This document shows positions 9,138 through 18,721 of a DNA stretch of 60,000 bases, piece by piece; positions within the stretch are counted from its first letter, which is position 1; the number at the start of each line of letters is the position of its first letter. The DNA is from Takakia lepidozioides (Eukaryota; Streptophyta; Takakiopsida; Takakiales; Takakiaceae). Made by a program: the position numbers and the translations under genes. A model generated the notes under the pieces. The model did not search any database. It worked only from the letters and a program-made list of their open reading frames with translations, and had not been told where the DNA came from. The DNA lies in NCBI GenBank assembly GCA_030704615.1, contig CM060733.1, positions 48,424,001 through 48,484,000 on the forward strand. Reading direction: 5' to 3'.

Positions 9138-9186
<49 letters not shown>

Positions 9187-9321
9187 GAATCGTTGTATTA
9201 CAGTCACTGAACAATTGTGTCTCTTGAGTATGAGATCTCTACAATAGTGTCTCTTGAATATAAGATATGAAATGGTCTTTAACTATCGACTATCCTAGTG
9301 CATGTTACTATCCCACTAACA
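9081..9321 (-). repeat. 3' LTR of a minus-strand copia remnant (Copia-3)
   Basis: On the minus strand it starts TGTTAG and ends CTAACA, directly after the purine-rich tract AAGTGGAGG (about 9322-9330). A GA microsatellite lies inside. The partner LTR was not found. A gag fragment in the same orientation is 340 bp upstream, which supports the assignment. Confidence 0.6.
9129..9183. repeat. (GA)n microsatellite
   Basis: About 27 GA units with one interruption (GGGA) near the start. Confidence 0.95.
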
Positions 9322-9662
9322 CCTCCACTTAAGTCTAATATATCTGTTAAAGATAAAGTCTACATTAACACTTCATTGCTACTTTAACACTCGTGTAATC
9401 ATCAGTTGAGTTAAAGTCTTGAACTTTCGTACACTCCCATGAGTTGTTCTTCATCTCTTCACTTGTCACAGTTGCCTCGATACATCCTCTTCCCTTGTAG
9501 CACTTAACTACTTTCCGGGAATAGACTGTGAAATTAACTCCAAGAATTACACACTTGGAAACTGGCCCATTAGTAGGACCAAAACTTCAGGTAATATGAT
9601 CTGTGATGACTTCTATACAAGACCTGAAATGAAAATACACTCCTATTTAGAGATACAACTTT
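9322..9662 (-). mobile_element. Copia-3 interior, eroded
   Basis: Short stretch between gag fragment and LTR. No domain is readable. By position it is the deleted pol region. Confidence 0.4.
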
Positions 9663-9840
9663 TCAAAACAACTTGTATTTCTCTGGGACTTGTTCAAAGA
9701 AACTCTCAGTTTTGATCTTTCCAGAGGGCTGTATCTGCCAAGAACTGCCAGCATTCCTTTTTGATGTGCCCCATCTTTTTGCAATAATTGCAAGGTCATT
9801 TCCTCCTCTTACCATTTGGTGTATAGACGTCTGAGGGTTG
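9663..9840 (-). pseudogene. copia gag zinc-knuckle fragment
   Basis: Minus-strand translation around 9760-9800 gives CNYCKKMGHIKKEC, a CX2CX4HX4C zinc knuckle typical of Ty1/copia gag, followed by WQFLADTALWKDQN. The N-terminal gag part would lie to the right, where Copia-2 begins at 9841. Copia-2 probably landed in or beside this element. Confidence 0.7.
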
Positions 9841-10030
9841 TGTTGGATTATCCACACCTGACCTGTAGCTAGCCGGCACTTTTACATGGTACCATCTAGT
9901 TGGTTCTAGCAAGTAGCAAGATTACCCTTGAATTACGATGACATGGAGTTGTGCCTGCAACTCCAACTGTATATATACTCTCGAACTCAATTTGATGTAC
10001 ACTTAGTCTGTGATTCTGTGAATGTCAACA
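9841..10030 (+). repeat. 5' LTR of Copia-2
   Basis: 190 bp, TGTTGGATTATCC to GAATGTCAACA. The start repeats at 15152-15202. Confidence 0.9.
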
Positions 10031-10043
10031 TGGTATCAGAGCC
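10031..10043 (+). promoter_or_regulatory. Copia-2 primer-binding site (tRNA-iMet 3' end)
   Basis: TGGTATCAGAGCC directly follows the LTR and is complementary to the 3' end of plant initiator tRNA-Met, the usual copia primer. Confidence 0.92.
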
Positions 10044-10280
10044 TAGCATGATTGAATAGTTTGTTGAGGTCCAAGAACGTGAGCACAGCTCCGTTCCCTC
10101 ACTTTTGCCTGTCCAAGAATACTGTAAGTGAGCTTAGCTCCTTAAAGATCATTGTGTCTAGCATAGCGTGAGCTCAGCTCCGTCACGTTCATATATTGGT
10201 CCTCGTTCACTACAAGTTTGGTTTCCTTCTTCTTTACTCAATAAATACTGATTCTTTTTCTTTCTTTTTTCACTTTCCCA
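10044..10280 (+). other. Copia-2 leader with threefold GTGAGC-AGCTCC motif
   Basis: Untranslated leader between primer-binding site and gag. Three related units occur near 10080, 10130 and 10170: GTGAGCACAGCTCCGT, GTGAGCTTAGCTCCTT and GTGAGCTCAGCTCCGT. They may serve RNA packaging or dimerisation, which is inference only. Confidence 0.5.
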
Positions 10281-11618
10281 ATGACCAGTCAAGATCCAGT
10301 CTCCGAGGTCAACAAGTTGAGTGGCCCTTTGAATTACACAACCTGGAAATTTAGACTCAATATCCTCCTTCGAGAAGACTTATGGGACATCGTTAATCAC
10401 CTCACTCGCACTAGAGCATTTGACCCTCAGAATGTTGATCAAGTTGAGAACATACGAAAGATGAGAGTGAAAGCTCTCACCACTTTGAATCTTTCTGTCA
10501 AAGACCATATCATGCCTTCCATTGCACATTTTTTGGATCCAAAAGAGAGCTGGAGGTACCTTGCTGATTTGTACATGGCTCCTAACAATGCAACTTGTTT
10601 GATGCTAAAGGACAAGCTAACTACGATCAAGCTTGGTGATTGTACGTCTGTTGCAGATTATCTTGCAAAGATCCAAGAAATTCAGTTTGAACTCATGGGC
10701 ATCGGGGATGCACTTGTTGACACAGACTTGGTCGAGAGAATGCTCAACACTCTCCCTAACATCTATAGTGGGGTTCTACAGTCCTTCAACGACAACATGC
10801 AACTACCAACTTTTGCTCAAGTTTCGAGCAGGTTGCTGCAAGAAGAGAGCAGACTCCCGTTTAGAGCCAAGGCTATGGGAGGAAGCGATAACTCCGAAGC
10901 TCTCATGGTAAGAATGAGGAACCCCACTTTCCACCATTCTGGCTACCAAAGTCGACGTCCATCTAGCGGTGAACCAAACAGATTCTTTCAAACATCAAAT
11001 GACAATCGAAGCTCTTTCCGACCAAGAACACTTGGACCGTGTAACTTCTGTGGTGAGATGGGCCACCTCATGCGGAGCTGTTCCGAGCTGGCAAAAGAAA
11101 TGGCAAGGAGAGCTAGGGAACGCCGTAATGTGCATCGTCCACAGGTTAACGCAGTGGACGTTGGACGAGACCAGAGCACCGATGAAGAAGAAGGCACATC
11201 TCTCGATCTTCTTGAATGTGGCATCAATGCCCTAGCCTTAGAGAAGGAGACAGATTGGTACGTTGATTCAGGTGCATCTAGGCACGTAGCAACAGAGAGA
11301 ACGGCCTTTCATTCGATAGCTCCCCCTGAGATCACACAGTCACATGTTAAGACTGCAGGAGGAGAACCTCATGCCATTGAGGGCAGAGGCACTGTGAATC
11401 TTGCCTTCACAAATGGGGAAATAAAGATTGATAATGTTCTTTATGTGTCAGATCTTACGAAGAATTTGCTTTCAGTTGGGTCTCTCACAGATACCGGTTT
11501 AATCTTGATCTTTAATGACAAGCAATGTTTGATTGTGAGAGACTCCAATATCATTGGCCATGGAACCCGAGACAAGACAACTGGGCTGTACATGATTACA
11601 AAAGACACTTTGCAGTAA
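10281..11618 (+). CDS. copia gag-protease ORF
   Basis: 445 codons from ATG. Residues 1 to about 240 are gag (LSGPLNYTTWKFRLNILL at the N-terminus, the UBN2-like copia capsid fold). A zinc knuckle CNFCGEMGHLMRSC follows near residue 255. The aspartic protease comes next, with active site WYVDSGASRHVA near residue 330 and VLYVSDLTKNLLSVG. The frame ends at a TAA after the protease. The pre-integrase domain (WLWHRRLGHLNPQS) continues in another frame from about 11640, so a frameshift separates gag-PR from the rest. In an intact copia element all domains form one polyprotein. Confidence 0.9.
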   Translation: MTSQDPVSEVNKLSGPLNYTTWKFRLNILLREDLWDIVNHLTRTRAFDPQNVDQVENIRKMRVKALTTLNLSVKDHIMPSIAHFLDPKESWRYLADLYMAPNNATCLMLKDKLTTIKLGDCTSVADYLAKIQEIQFELMGIGDALVDTDLVERMLNTLPNIYSGVLQSFNDNMQLPTFAQVSSRLLQEESRLPFRAKAMGGSDNSEALMVRMRNPTFHHSGYQSRRPSSGEPNRFFQTSNDNRSSFRPRTLGPCNFCGEMGHLMRSCSELAKEMARRARERRNVHRPQVNAVDVGRDQSTDEEEGTSLDLLECGINALALEKETDWYVDSGASRHVATERTAFHSIAPPEITQSHVKTAGGEPHAIEGRGTVNLAFTNGEIKIDNVLYVSDLTKNLLSVGSLTDTGLILIFNDKQCLIVRDSNIIGHGTRDKTTGLYMITKDTLQ

Positions 11619-11639
11619 AGGATACCAACTCAGATTTGC

Positions 11640-12587
11640 TCAGTCGAAGATCCTTCTTGGCTATGGCATCGTAGACTTGGACACCTTAATCCTCAAAGTG
11701 TACACTTCCTTTGTACAAAGGGCATGGCCAGTGGGATACCTCCGATTAATCTATCTTCGCACATTTGTCAGGGATGCGTGGAGGGGAAACAACATCGTGA
11801 AAGGGCTCTAAAACAAGCAACACATAGAGTTGCTCATGTATTGGAACTCGTACATTCTGACCTATGTGGTCTGTATTCTGCATCACATGGTGGGACACGG
11901 TACTTCCTAACATTCATCGATGACCACAGCCGGAAGGGATGGGTCTATTTTTTGAAGCACAAGTCTCAAGCTTTCTCTTACTTTAAGAAATTCAAAGCAC
12001 TTGTGGAGAATCTCACTGGCAGGAGAATCAAATGCCTGAGAAGCGATCGAGGAGGCGAGTACCTTTCTGAGGAATTCATGTCGTTCTGTGATGAACAGGG
12101 AATCAGAAGACAACTAACTCAATCCTACATCTCACATCAGAACGGTATTGCTGAACACAAGAATCGAACTCTAATAGAGAAAGCGAGAGCCATGGTGTAT
12201 GAAACGGGTGTGCCAAAGTATCTGTGGGCTGAAGCCCTCAACATTGCAAACCTGCTTACAAACATGTCTCCCACCAAGGCCAATCAAGGTTTGACCCAAG
12301 ACGAACGATTTCATGGTGAAAAGCCAGACTTGAGCAGATTGAGAATCTTTGGGAGCATTGCACATGTTCACATCCCTGATGAAAGGCGGAAAAAACTAGA
12401 TCCTAAATCCATTCTTTGTGTCTTGTTGGGCTACCGATGCTATCACCCCAAGACGAGAAGGATAATAATCAGCAAAGATATTTGCCTCGAAGAAGGGACC
12501 TATCTGTACTCTAGGGCAGAGGCATGGCGACTCTTGAGTGAACTTGCTGAAACGAGTGAACCTGCTGAAACATGCGATGACACATAG
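11640..12587 (+). pseudogene. copia integrase
   Basis: The GAG-pre-integrase motif (WLWHRRLGH, then C..C in ICQGCVEGK) begins at about 11640. The integrase catalytic core follows: VHSDLCG, FIDDHSRKGWVYFLK, RSDRGGEYLSEEF and NGIAEHKNRTLIEKAR, which place the D, D and E residues. The tail FGSIAHVHIPDERRKKLDPKS is typical. The frame ends at a TAG (12585-12587). The linker to reverse transcriptase continues in the same frame beyond that stop and then shifts. Confidence 0.9.
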
Positions 12588-12730
12588 GGGAACATATCAC
12601 CAGGCACGGACGATCCCACTCCTTCTAATTTAAGAGCTTGTGACTCCCAACTACCTGTTGAGTCTTCTGCAGGTCCTCATGACACTCCCAACACACCACC
12701 TCGAAGTCTATCTTTGGACAACTCTGTTAA

Positions 12731-14915
12731 TTGCAAGAAAACTTGCCTCCTGAAGAACGGCCTACTGTACCCATTATTCCTCCACGTTCCAGGGCACCAT
12801 CAACCAAGCTTAAAGACCATTTTATCTTCAATGTCGATTTGGACCTCAATACCTTTGCCGAGCCTACAACTTTCTCTGAAGCAGCTTCAAATTCTAGTTG
12901 GGTCCAAGCCATGGAGGAGGAGATGACATCAATACATGACAATGATACATGGACACCCACAGATTTACCACCTGATAAAAAACCTATTGATACTAAGTGG
13001 GTGTATAAGGTTAAGGTGGGCTCTGATGACAAAGTAGTCAAGCTCAAGGCAAGACTCGTTGCCAAAGGATATGAACAAACAGCAGGACTTGACTACAATG
13101 AGACATTCGCCCCTGTAGCAAAATGGAGCACCATCCGATGTATGGTTGCTTTAGCTGCAAGCCAAAACTGGAACATCCTACACATGGATGTTAAAACTGC
13201 GTTTCTTCATGGAGACCTAGAAGAGGATGTATCACTACAACAGATTGCGGTAATTATGACTGCCAAACCGTGGTAGTCATGGTTTTCTTGACTTTGACCA
13301 TGACTGTACCATGTTTTTATATGAAATTGACCTCCCGTAGTCGTTCATATGACTGTAGTCATATAAATGACTATCTAAGTAGTCGTCTGTATGACTACAT
13401 GGCTCCGGAATAGGCGGAAGACTAGTCAACGACAATTGACCAGATTTAGCTCACCACTGATAGTCATTTTCCATGACTATAATGTACATGGATGAGGTTA
13501 CATAGTCATAATGACTATTGGGGATTTTGTAATTTGCTGTGTATAATACAATTAAAACACTATATGATCACATGAATGACTAATGGGTGTATTGGTTAGC
13601 AAGTAGTGAACTATAACTCTTATAGTAAAGAGGTTGGAGATTCAAACTCTTCTAAGTACAATCAACTGGATAAGATGGCCCTAGTGTTAGTAGGCGAGCT
13701 AGGGATAGCACGTGACATCTTAGATGGGCTGCCACGTGGTTTTTTTTATATATTATAAAATGCATTATGCCACGTGGCACAACGCGGTACGATGCGGCGT
13801 CTGACATTTAATTTTTAATTTTTAATTTTTTTTAATCAATTGCGCCTCGCCACGTGGCGCGACAGCGGCGACTACAGCATGGTATATATGACTGCAGTGA
13901 GAGATATCACTTGGTTTATATATACCATCCTGTATTCATTGTATTCACTTGGTTTGCACGACTTATAGTCATAGAAGTCCTATGTACCATTTATGACTGC
14001 AGAATAGTCATATATATAGTCATAAATACCGCGATCTGTTGTAGTGTCTACATTCTTCAACCACAAGGCTTCACTGTGGTAGGTGTTGAGCGTAAAGTTT
14101 GCAAGCTTCACGAGGCCTTGTATGGCCTCAAACAGGCCTCGCGAGCTTGGTACACGAAGATGGACACCTATCTTCATTCGCAAGGTTTGACAAATTGTCA
14201 TTCAGATCCTAATTTGTACTTTCTCTTGGAAGATGGCAAAACCCTCATCTTTGTCCTCTATGTAGATGACCTCCTTATTACTGGCAGCCATACCTCGAAA
14301 ATTGCATGGCTCCGTGATCAACTCTCCAAATACTTCACCATGTCCTTATTAGGTCATTCACAATATTACATTGGTGCTGCTTTTATCCGTGGTTCATGGG
14401 GCATAATCATGTCTCACAACTGTTCATTCTCCAGCGCTTAACCGATCTAGATCTTGCTGATTGCTATACTTCTCATCCCCCTCGTCCTGAAGGCATCAAG
14501 TTGTCTGTTGACATGGATGCACCTCTTGTCGATCCCACTACCTATAGACGCATGGTTGGGAAACTCCTCTATATCACTCATACACGCCCAGATATCTCTT
14601 TTGCTGTGGGGTTAGTTTCCAGATTTATGCAAGCTCCTCAGAGACCTCATCTTGATGCTGCAAAGCATATCTTCCGGTACATTAAAAGAACACAAGATTT
14701 GGTAGTCGATCTTGTACCGTAAGGGAGTAGAACCAAGTACACTCGGTTATGTCGACACAGACTATGCTGGGGACCTTGAGGAACGCAAATCAACCTCTGG
14801 ATATGTTTTCACAGACCAAATTGCTGACATCCTCACCAAGCCACTGGGGCGAGTTCAATTTCAACGACTGCGAGACAAACTCAATCTGGTGGATCTATCG
14901 GAGCTTGAAACGAGT
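12731..14915 (+). pseudogene. copia reverse transcriptase and RNase H remnant, interrupted
   Basis: Reverse transcriptase is readable at 12731-13232 (WVQAMEEEM, KWVYKVK, LVAKGYEQTAGLDYNETFAP, MDVKTAFLHGDLEEDV). It resumes after the inserted CACTA-like element at 14047 (YILQPQGF, LYGLKQASRAWYTKM, catalytic LYVDDLLITG). A frameshift lies near 14430 (LLYITHTRPDISFAVGLVSR continues in another frame) and another near 14715. RNase H keeps only its start (DTDYAGDLEERKSTSGYVF), fused by a deletion of roughly 90-100 residues to the C-terminal IADILTKPL block. It cannot encode an active enzyme. Confidence 0.9.
13233..14046. mobile_element. CACTA-like MITE inside Copia-2
   Basis: 814 bp with terminal inverted repeats of about 28 bp: CACTACAACAGATTGCGGTA at the left and its near-complement ending GATCTGTTGTAGTG at the right. 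It sits in the middle of the DVYILQP codons of reverse transcriptase. Flanks TAT and TCT could be a 3-bp target duplication with one change. Subterminal GTAGTCAT/ATGACTAC motifs recur many times. No transposase is present. Three G-box palindromes GCCACGTGG lie at 13731, 13769 and 13849. Confidence 0.85.
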
Positions 14916-14919
14916 TAAT

Positions 14920-15151
14920 CTTCATTCCTAGGTACGATGATGCTGTACATGTGTGTGCCTCTGCCAATTCGTATAAAATTCCAAAGGCCAGGAGCAACGT
15001 CCAAAGAAGGAGCATGAGGGACTCCCATGTAAATAACAATTGTGCATAAAATCTGTACATACCTCCTGTAGCAATCCATTTTGACTGAGACATCCAGAAG
15101 GGGATTAATCTTTGGCAACGTCTAAGAAATGAGGTTAGGTGCGAGGGGAGG
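14920..15151 (+). other. Copia-2 3' untranslated region and purine tract
   Basis: Non-coding sequence after the RNase H end. It finishes in GCGAGGGGAGG (15141-15151), the polypurine tract. Confidence 0.7.
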
Positions 15152-15202
15152 TGTTGGATTATCCACACCTGACCTGTAGCTAGCCGGCAGTTTTACATGG
15201 TA
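15152..15202 (+). repeat. truncated 3' LTR of Copia-2
   Basis: The first 51 bp of the LTR, with one mismatch to 9841-9891. The match stops abruptly at 15202. Confidence 0.9.
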
Positions 15203-15535
15203 TGTCAAGTTAAATAAACACAGTGTGAAACTAACTAGAATAAAACTAGTTATTTGTATTTAACACTTGGATTTAGTTCAAGTGTTAAGTAAGGTGTCAA
15301 GTTTGAGCTTGTCACCTGAACCATCTTATCTTCACGAGAGCGTCAGTCGCGCAGCTCATCTCTCTCGAGTTGAGCCTGCGCGACCGAGCTCCTTCACGCT
15401 TTAGAATCTGAGTGTGCTTATGTAGGGAGTATAGGTTGTTGTGGGGTGGAGTCCCCATAGCTTGGGGTGCCCCTGGCTCGACTATTATCTTAAAGAGTGA
15501 TGCTGCTGGATTCATGTTGTTTCTTGTGTGAACAG
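15203..15535. other. no gene; small hairpin
   Basis: Unrecognised sequence. The arms AACACTTG and CAAGTGTT (about 15262-15286) can fold as a hairpin. It ends in a possible splice acceptor (GTGTGAACAG) before the MDHAR fragment. Confidence 0.4.
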
Positions 15536-15888
15536 TGTGTTCTTAGCTTTCTTATCACTCGAGAGAGATGAACAGAGATATGTCAACACAGTGAAACTGA
15601 AAGATGGGCGGTCATTGTCTACAGACATTGTGGTAGTGGGCGTAGGCGCGAGACCACTCATAGCCCTTTTGAAGGAGCAGTTGGCTGTTGAGAAGGGAGG
15701 TTTCAAGGTTGATGGGTTCTTCAAAACAAGTGCTCCAGATCTCTATGCCGTTGGTGATGTTGCCACCCTCCCCCTGAAGCTGTTCGGTGACCTGCGCAGA
15801 GTAGAGCACGTTGATCATGCTCGCAAATCAACTATTCAAGCTGTTCAGGCTATCAAGGCAGCTGAGGAAGGGAAGACTATTGCTAAAG
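15536..15888 (+). pseudogene. MDHAR: monodehydroascorbate reductase gene fragment
   Basis: The encoded stretch VNTVKLKDGR, DIVVVGVGARPL, EKGGFKVDGFFKTSAPDLYA, VGDVATLPLK and RRVEHVDHARKS is the central FAD-binding part of plant MDHAR, the flavoenzyme that regenerates ascorbate from monodehydroascorbate. It begins after an AG acceptor and ends at KAAEEGKTIAK before a GT (15889-15890), so it looks like one genuine exon with both splice sites. The N-terminal NAD and FAD motifs and the C-terminal half are not found nearby. The frame stays open past the GT to 16011 without family similarity. It is most like the cytosolic/peroxisomal enzyme. Probably a captured or relict gene fragment. Confidence 0.8.
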
Positions 15889-16560
15889 GTGGGCTGGACC
15901 TGCTGTTTGGGTCTAAGAAGAAACACGAGGTTGATGTGAGCCTCACCAATGGCCACGCCAAGTTGACAGTGGAATGCTGCTGGTTTGGATTCGTGACATT
16001 CATTTCCAGGTGACGGGCGTGAGAGAGAGAGAGATACAGACACATGGCTGCGCAGAGCTTGCATGCCCGTACCTCGCCTCTCCGTCTTGGGGTTGCCTGC
16101 TCCTCGCTGCTTTCATGTGATGTAAGGCTCTTGTTTCTGTCCAAAATGCGGAGAAGATGAGATTGTGGTGAAGCCTGATATATTAGATCGAGCAAATTGT
16201 GTTTGGTTTGGCCAAGAGCTTGTCTTGATAAGGCAAGACTTCAGAAAATTGTGCGCATGTGCTGGCAAAGATGGCCATTGTAGACCATGCCCAGGGGAAA
16301 GCTCTGGGTAGAACAGGCGAAGGGTCCAAATTTGAAGATACCTGTACACGTACTGAAAGTAGACCAGGCCGCCTTCAAATGGACGACTCTTTATCTGAGA
16401 ATGGTCATGCGTATGACAACAGAAAGTTGCATCAACAGGGCTGTTGCCGGTGAGACAGGTGCTGAGTAGTTGTCCAGAGCCTCTGTGGGGGTGAATGTAT
16501 TGGAATGGGACAATGCTGTGCTGCCTAGCTTCCCCAGTTGGGCTTCCGTCAGTTGCTGGT
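15889..16560. other. no recognisable gene
   Basis: Sequence between the MDHAR fragment and the P1 gene copy. Open frames here resemble nothing I recognise. The missing 3' end of P1 (acidic DDDMGF tail) was sought and not found. Confidence 0.5.
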
Positions 16561-16887
16561 TCAACCACCTGCACCCAATACCAGGAACACCTCTTCCTTT
16601 TTCTCTTCCTCCTTGGAGGCAGCTTCTACTGCAACCCCACTTCCGGCAGCGGGTGCACTGCTCACAGCCACAGCGCCGCCACCTCCTGATCCAACATTGA
16701 TGATGAGGTCATCAACACTTCTCTTCTCCAATAGCTTGGCGAACAGAGCGGGCCAGTAAGTCTCCACTTGCACATTGGCGGCCTTCACTAGCGTTGCAAT
16801 CTTGTCGGCAGTGATGGGAATGCCGTCATCATGTAAAATCAGAGCAGCGTAAGTGCAGGCAAGCTCGTTGTGCGCCACAGCGGCCAT
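16561..16887 (-). pseudogene. RPP1: 60S acidic ribosomal protein P1 copy lacking its acidic tail
   Basis: The ATG-initiated frame gives [39 protein letters not shown] and [20 protein letters not shown]. An Ala/Gly hinge and KEEEKKEE follow. This is the full N-terminal dimerisation domain and hinge of P1, the stalk protein that recruits elongation factors. The universal acidic C-terminus (DDDMGFGLFD type) is missing: the frame runs into VFLVLGAGG and stops. GAG is followed by GTGTTC, so this could be an exon whose last partner exon is lost, or a truncated copy. No introns interrupt the preserved part. Confidence 0.85.
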
Positions 16888-17409
16888 CGCTTCTCAACAA
16901 GACGCCGCACTCGAGAATCCAGACAAAGAGAATCCAGAGAGCAGGGGCTGCCAAGCGTGTGCCTGCGAAGGAGGATCCCAGCACTGCAACCTCTGTTGGT
17001 AGATTGCAATTCCACCATTTCGGGCACTTATAGGGCATGGTATTTTGACCTTGTTGGGAACCTGCAGTGAATCGCAAAAAAAAAACGTGGGAACAGTTTT
17101 TAATGGCAAGAACGTTTTGGTGTTAAAAAAAAAAAAAACCTTTTGATCTAATTTAAATGATTTAGAGCCTAATTGGTCATAACTTTGTCAGATGGACTTC
17201 GTTTGACTCAGTTTTTGGGGGGATAGTTGCAGAAAGGGGAAATCTACCTATCTAGACTTTTTGGGACTCTGCTAAAAATCTATGGAATTTTTTGAGTGTG
17301 AGTGTGCTATGAAAGATCCACAATTCTGTTTCTAGAACCTGTTGTGGTCTACATGAGAGACAAATCTGTGGATGTCCTCCTTGTATGGCTGGGGGAAATG
17401 AGGACGTAA
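16888..17409. other. no recognisable gene
   Basis: Upstream of the P1 copy. It contains A-rich and T-rich tracts (about 17076 and 17127) and no frame of note. Confidence 0.45.
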
Positions 17410-18155
17410 TTGAAGGGTAGGTCTCTTCTCTTTAGCCTGTGCACCCAAGGGGACAAGATTTATGTTTCCCAAGGAACTCAGACTGATTTGAGTGGAGAAC
17501 AGTTGGACGAGTTGATTGCATACTGGGAGTCAGGCATTAGCAGTAGACAACAAACTGCTGTAGATGGCGTTGAGGGCCTCAATATTGCTTTGGACAGTCA
17601 GAACTTTGACTCCTGGGCGTTCAAAATTGCACTGGCAAGTTTTTTTGAGCAGCATTTGTGGGGTTCTTTCAATCTGGAGCCAGCAGTTCTGCAGCTGTAG
17701 GTGAAATACCAAAGTGGGTGAAAGCTAGGCTTGGAACACAGCCAAAGACAGCCCTAGGGACTAAGGTGTTCAGCCACAAGGCCGTGGTGTACTGGAGCAG
17801 AGGAGCAGGAGCTACACAAATTTGTGCAATCAGACATGGTTGCAGCCGGACACGCTCTGCACAAGGCAACCATGAGCGGGGGTTCATTGGCAATGACAAG
17901 TTTGTTTTGCTTGAAGGAGATGCAGTCATTCGCAATGAGGACATCCGCAACCGTCTCAAAGCTTTCGAGTTAAGAGACTGTCACACCCTACCTTTATTTT
18001 CTTTAGTGTTCAGTGAGTGGGAGATAGGGGAGTATTGCTTTGTCTCTACCTGGCAGAAAGAGGAGGAGGGTTGGTTAGAGCGAGCTATTGTAGCTTGGGA
18101 CAAGGTTAGTGGCACGTTTCTGGACATAGATATACCGCCTACACCTTTACCATAA
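17410..18155 (+). other. unrecognised open frames
   Basis: Two overlapping open stretches at 17410-17700 and 17658-18155. The first encodes GDKIYVSQGTQTDL and ELIAYWESGISSRQQTAVDG. The second encodes EIPKWVKARLGTQPK, GNDKFVLLEGDAVI and FVSTWQKEEEGWLERAIVAW. I recognise no domain. Because they precede the methyltransferase retrotransposon they could belong to its LTR or leader, or to another gene fragment. Confidence 0.25.
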
Positions 18156-18721
18156 TGCAGAGCGAGGCATTTTGAGAGAAGTCTGGCAATTGATAGCATA
18201 GATCAGGATTAGATCTTGCTTGGTCGGGCTTCTATTCTTCCCCTCCATCTCTTTACTATTTTCATTACTTTGTACTTGTAGTTGCCAAAGCCTCTCTTGG
18301 TGGAGGCCAATCAGTCCGGGGTTTTGGGCTGGGATATTCTGCAGGATCAGCATTGCAGCTGGATTTTGGTGTGGGGGTGTTGATGTTTTGATTTCTTGTG
18401 TTTGGATCCCCCCCAACACCTGCATGCTTGACTGTGCGCCATGTTGGTTTTGTGTGGGCGCTTGCTTTCATAGGGATTAGGCCGGATTTGATCACCGGTC
18501 AATCCTAGAATATGCTGTCGGTGGTGAGGCTGGAGTGATGACCAGCAAGACCACCAGTGTTTCTTCTATGGTGAGACTGGGTTGATGACCAGCCAACCAT
18601 AGGAGTTCTTGCGGTGGATGCAGGTGTAGGTGCCCTGAGCCACTGGGATATGACCCTTAAACTACAACAGGTGCTCACCCGTGTCACCATTAGAAATAGT
18701 ACTAGAGCCTTATAGTGTCAC
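18156..18721. other. probable leader region of the DNMT retrotransposon
   Basis: No gene. TAGTACTAGAGCCT (around 18700) differs at three positions from the usual iMet primer-binding site TGGTATCAGAGCCT and stands just before gag. This is weak evidence and no LTR pair was found. Confidence 0.3.

Larger units (their letters stand above)
9841..15202 (+). mobile_element. Ty1/copia LTR retrotransposon, decayed (Copia-2)
   Basis: The element has a full 5' LTR (9841-10030), primer-binding site, gag-protease, integrase and reverse transcriptase in broken frames, an RNase H remnant, a purine tract (15142-15151) and the first 51 bp of a 3' LTR. The LTR ends match at 50 of 51 positions, so much of the damage is recent or comes from deletion. 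An 814-bp CACTA-like element interrupts reverse transcriptase. The 3' flank is lost, so no target duplication can be read. Confidence 0.93.

Noticed and set aside
9129-9183. CRISPR-like or regulatory repeat
   Set aside because: Simple GA microsatellite inside a copia LTR.
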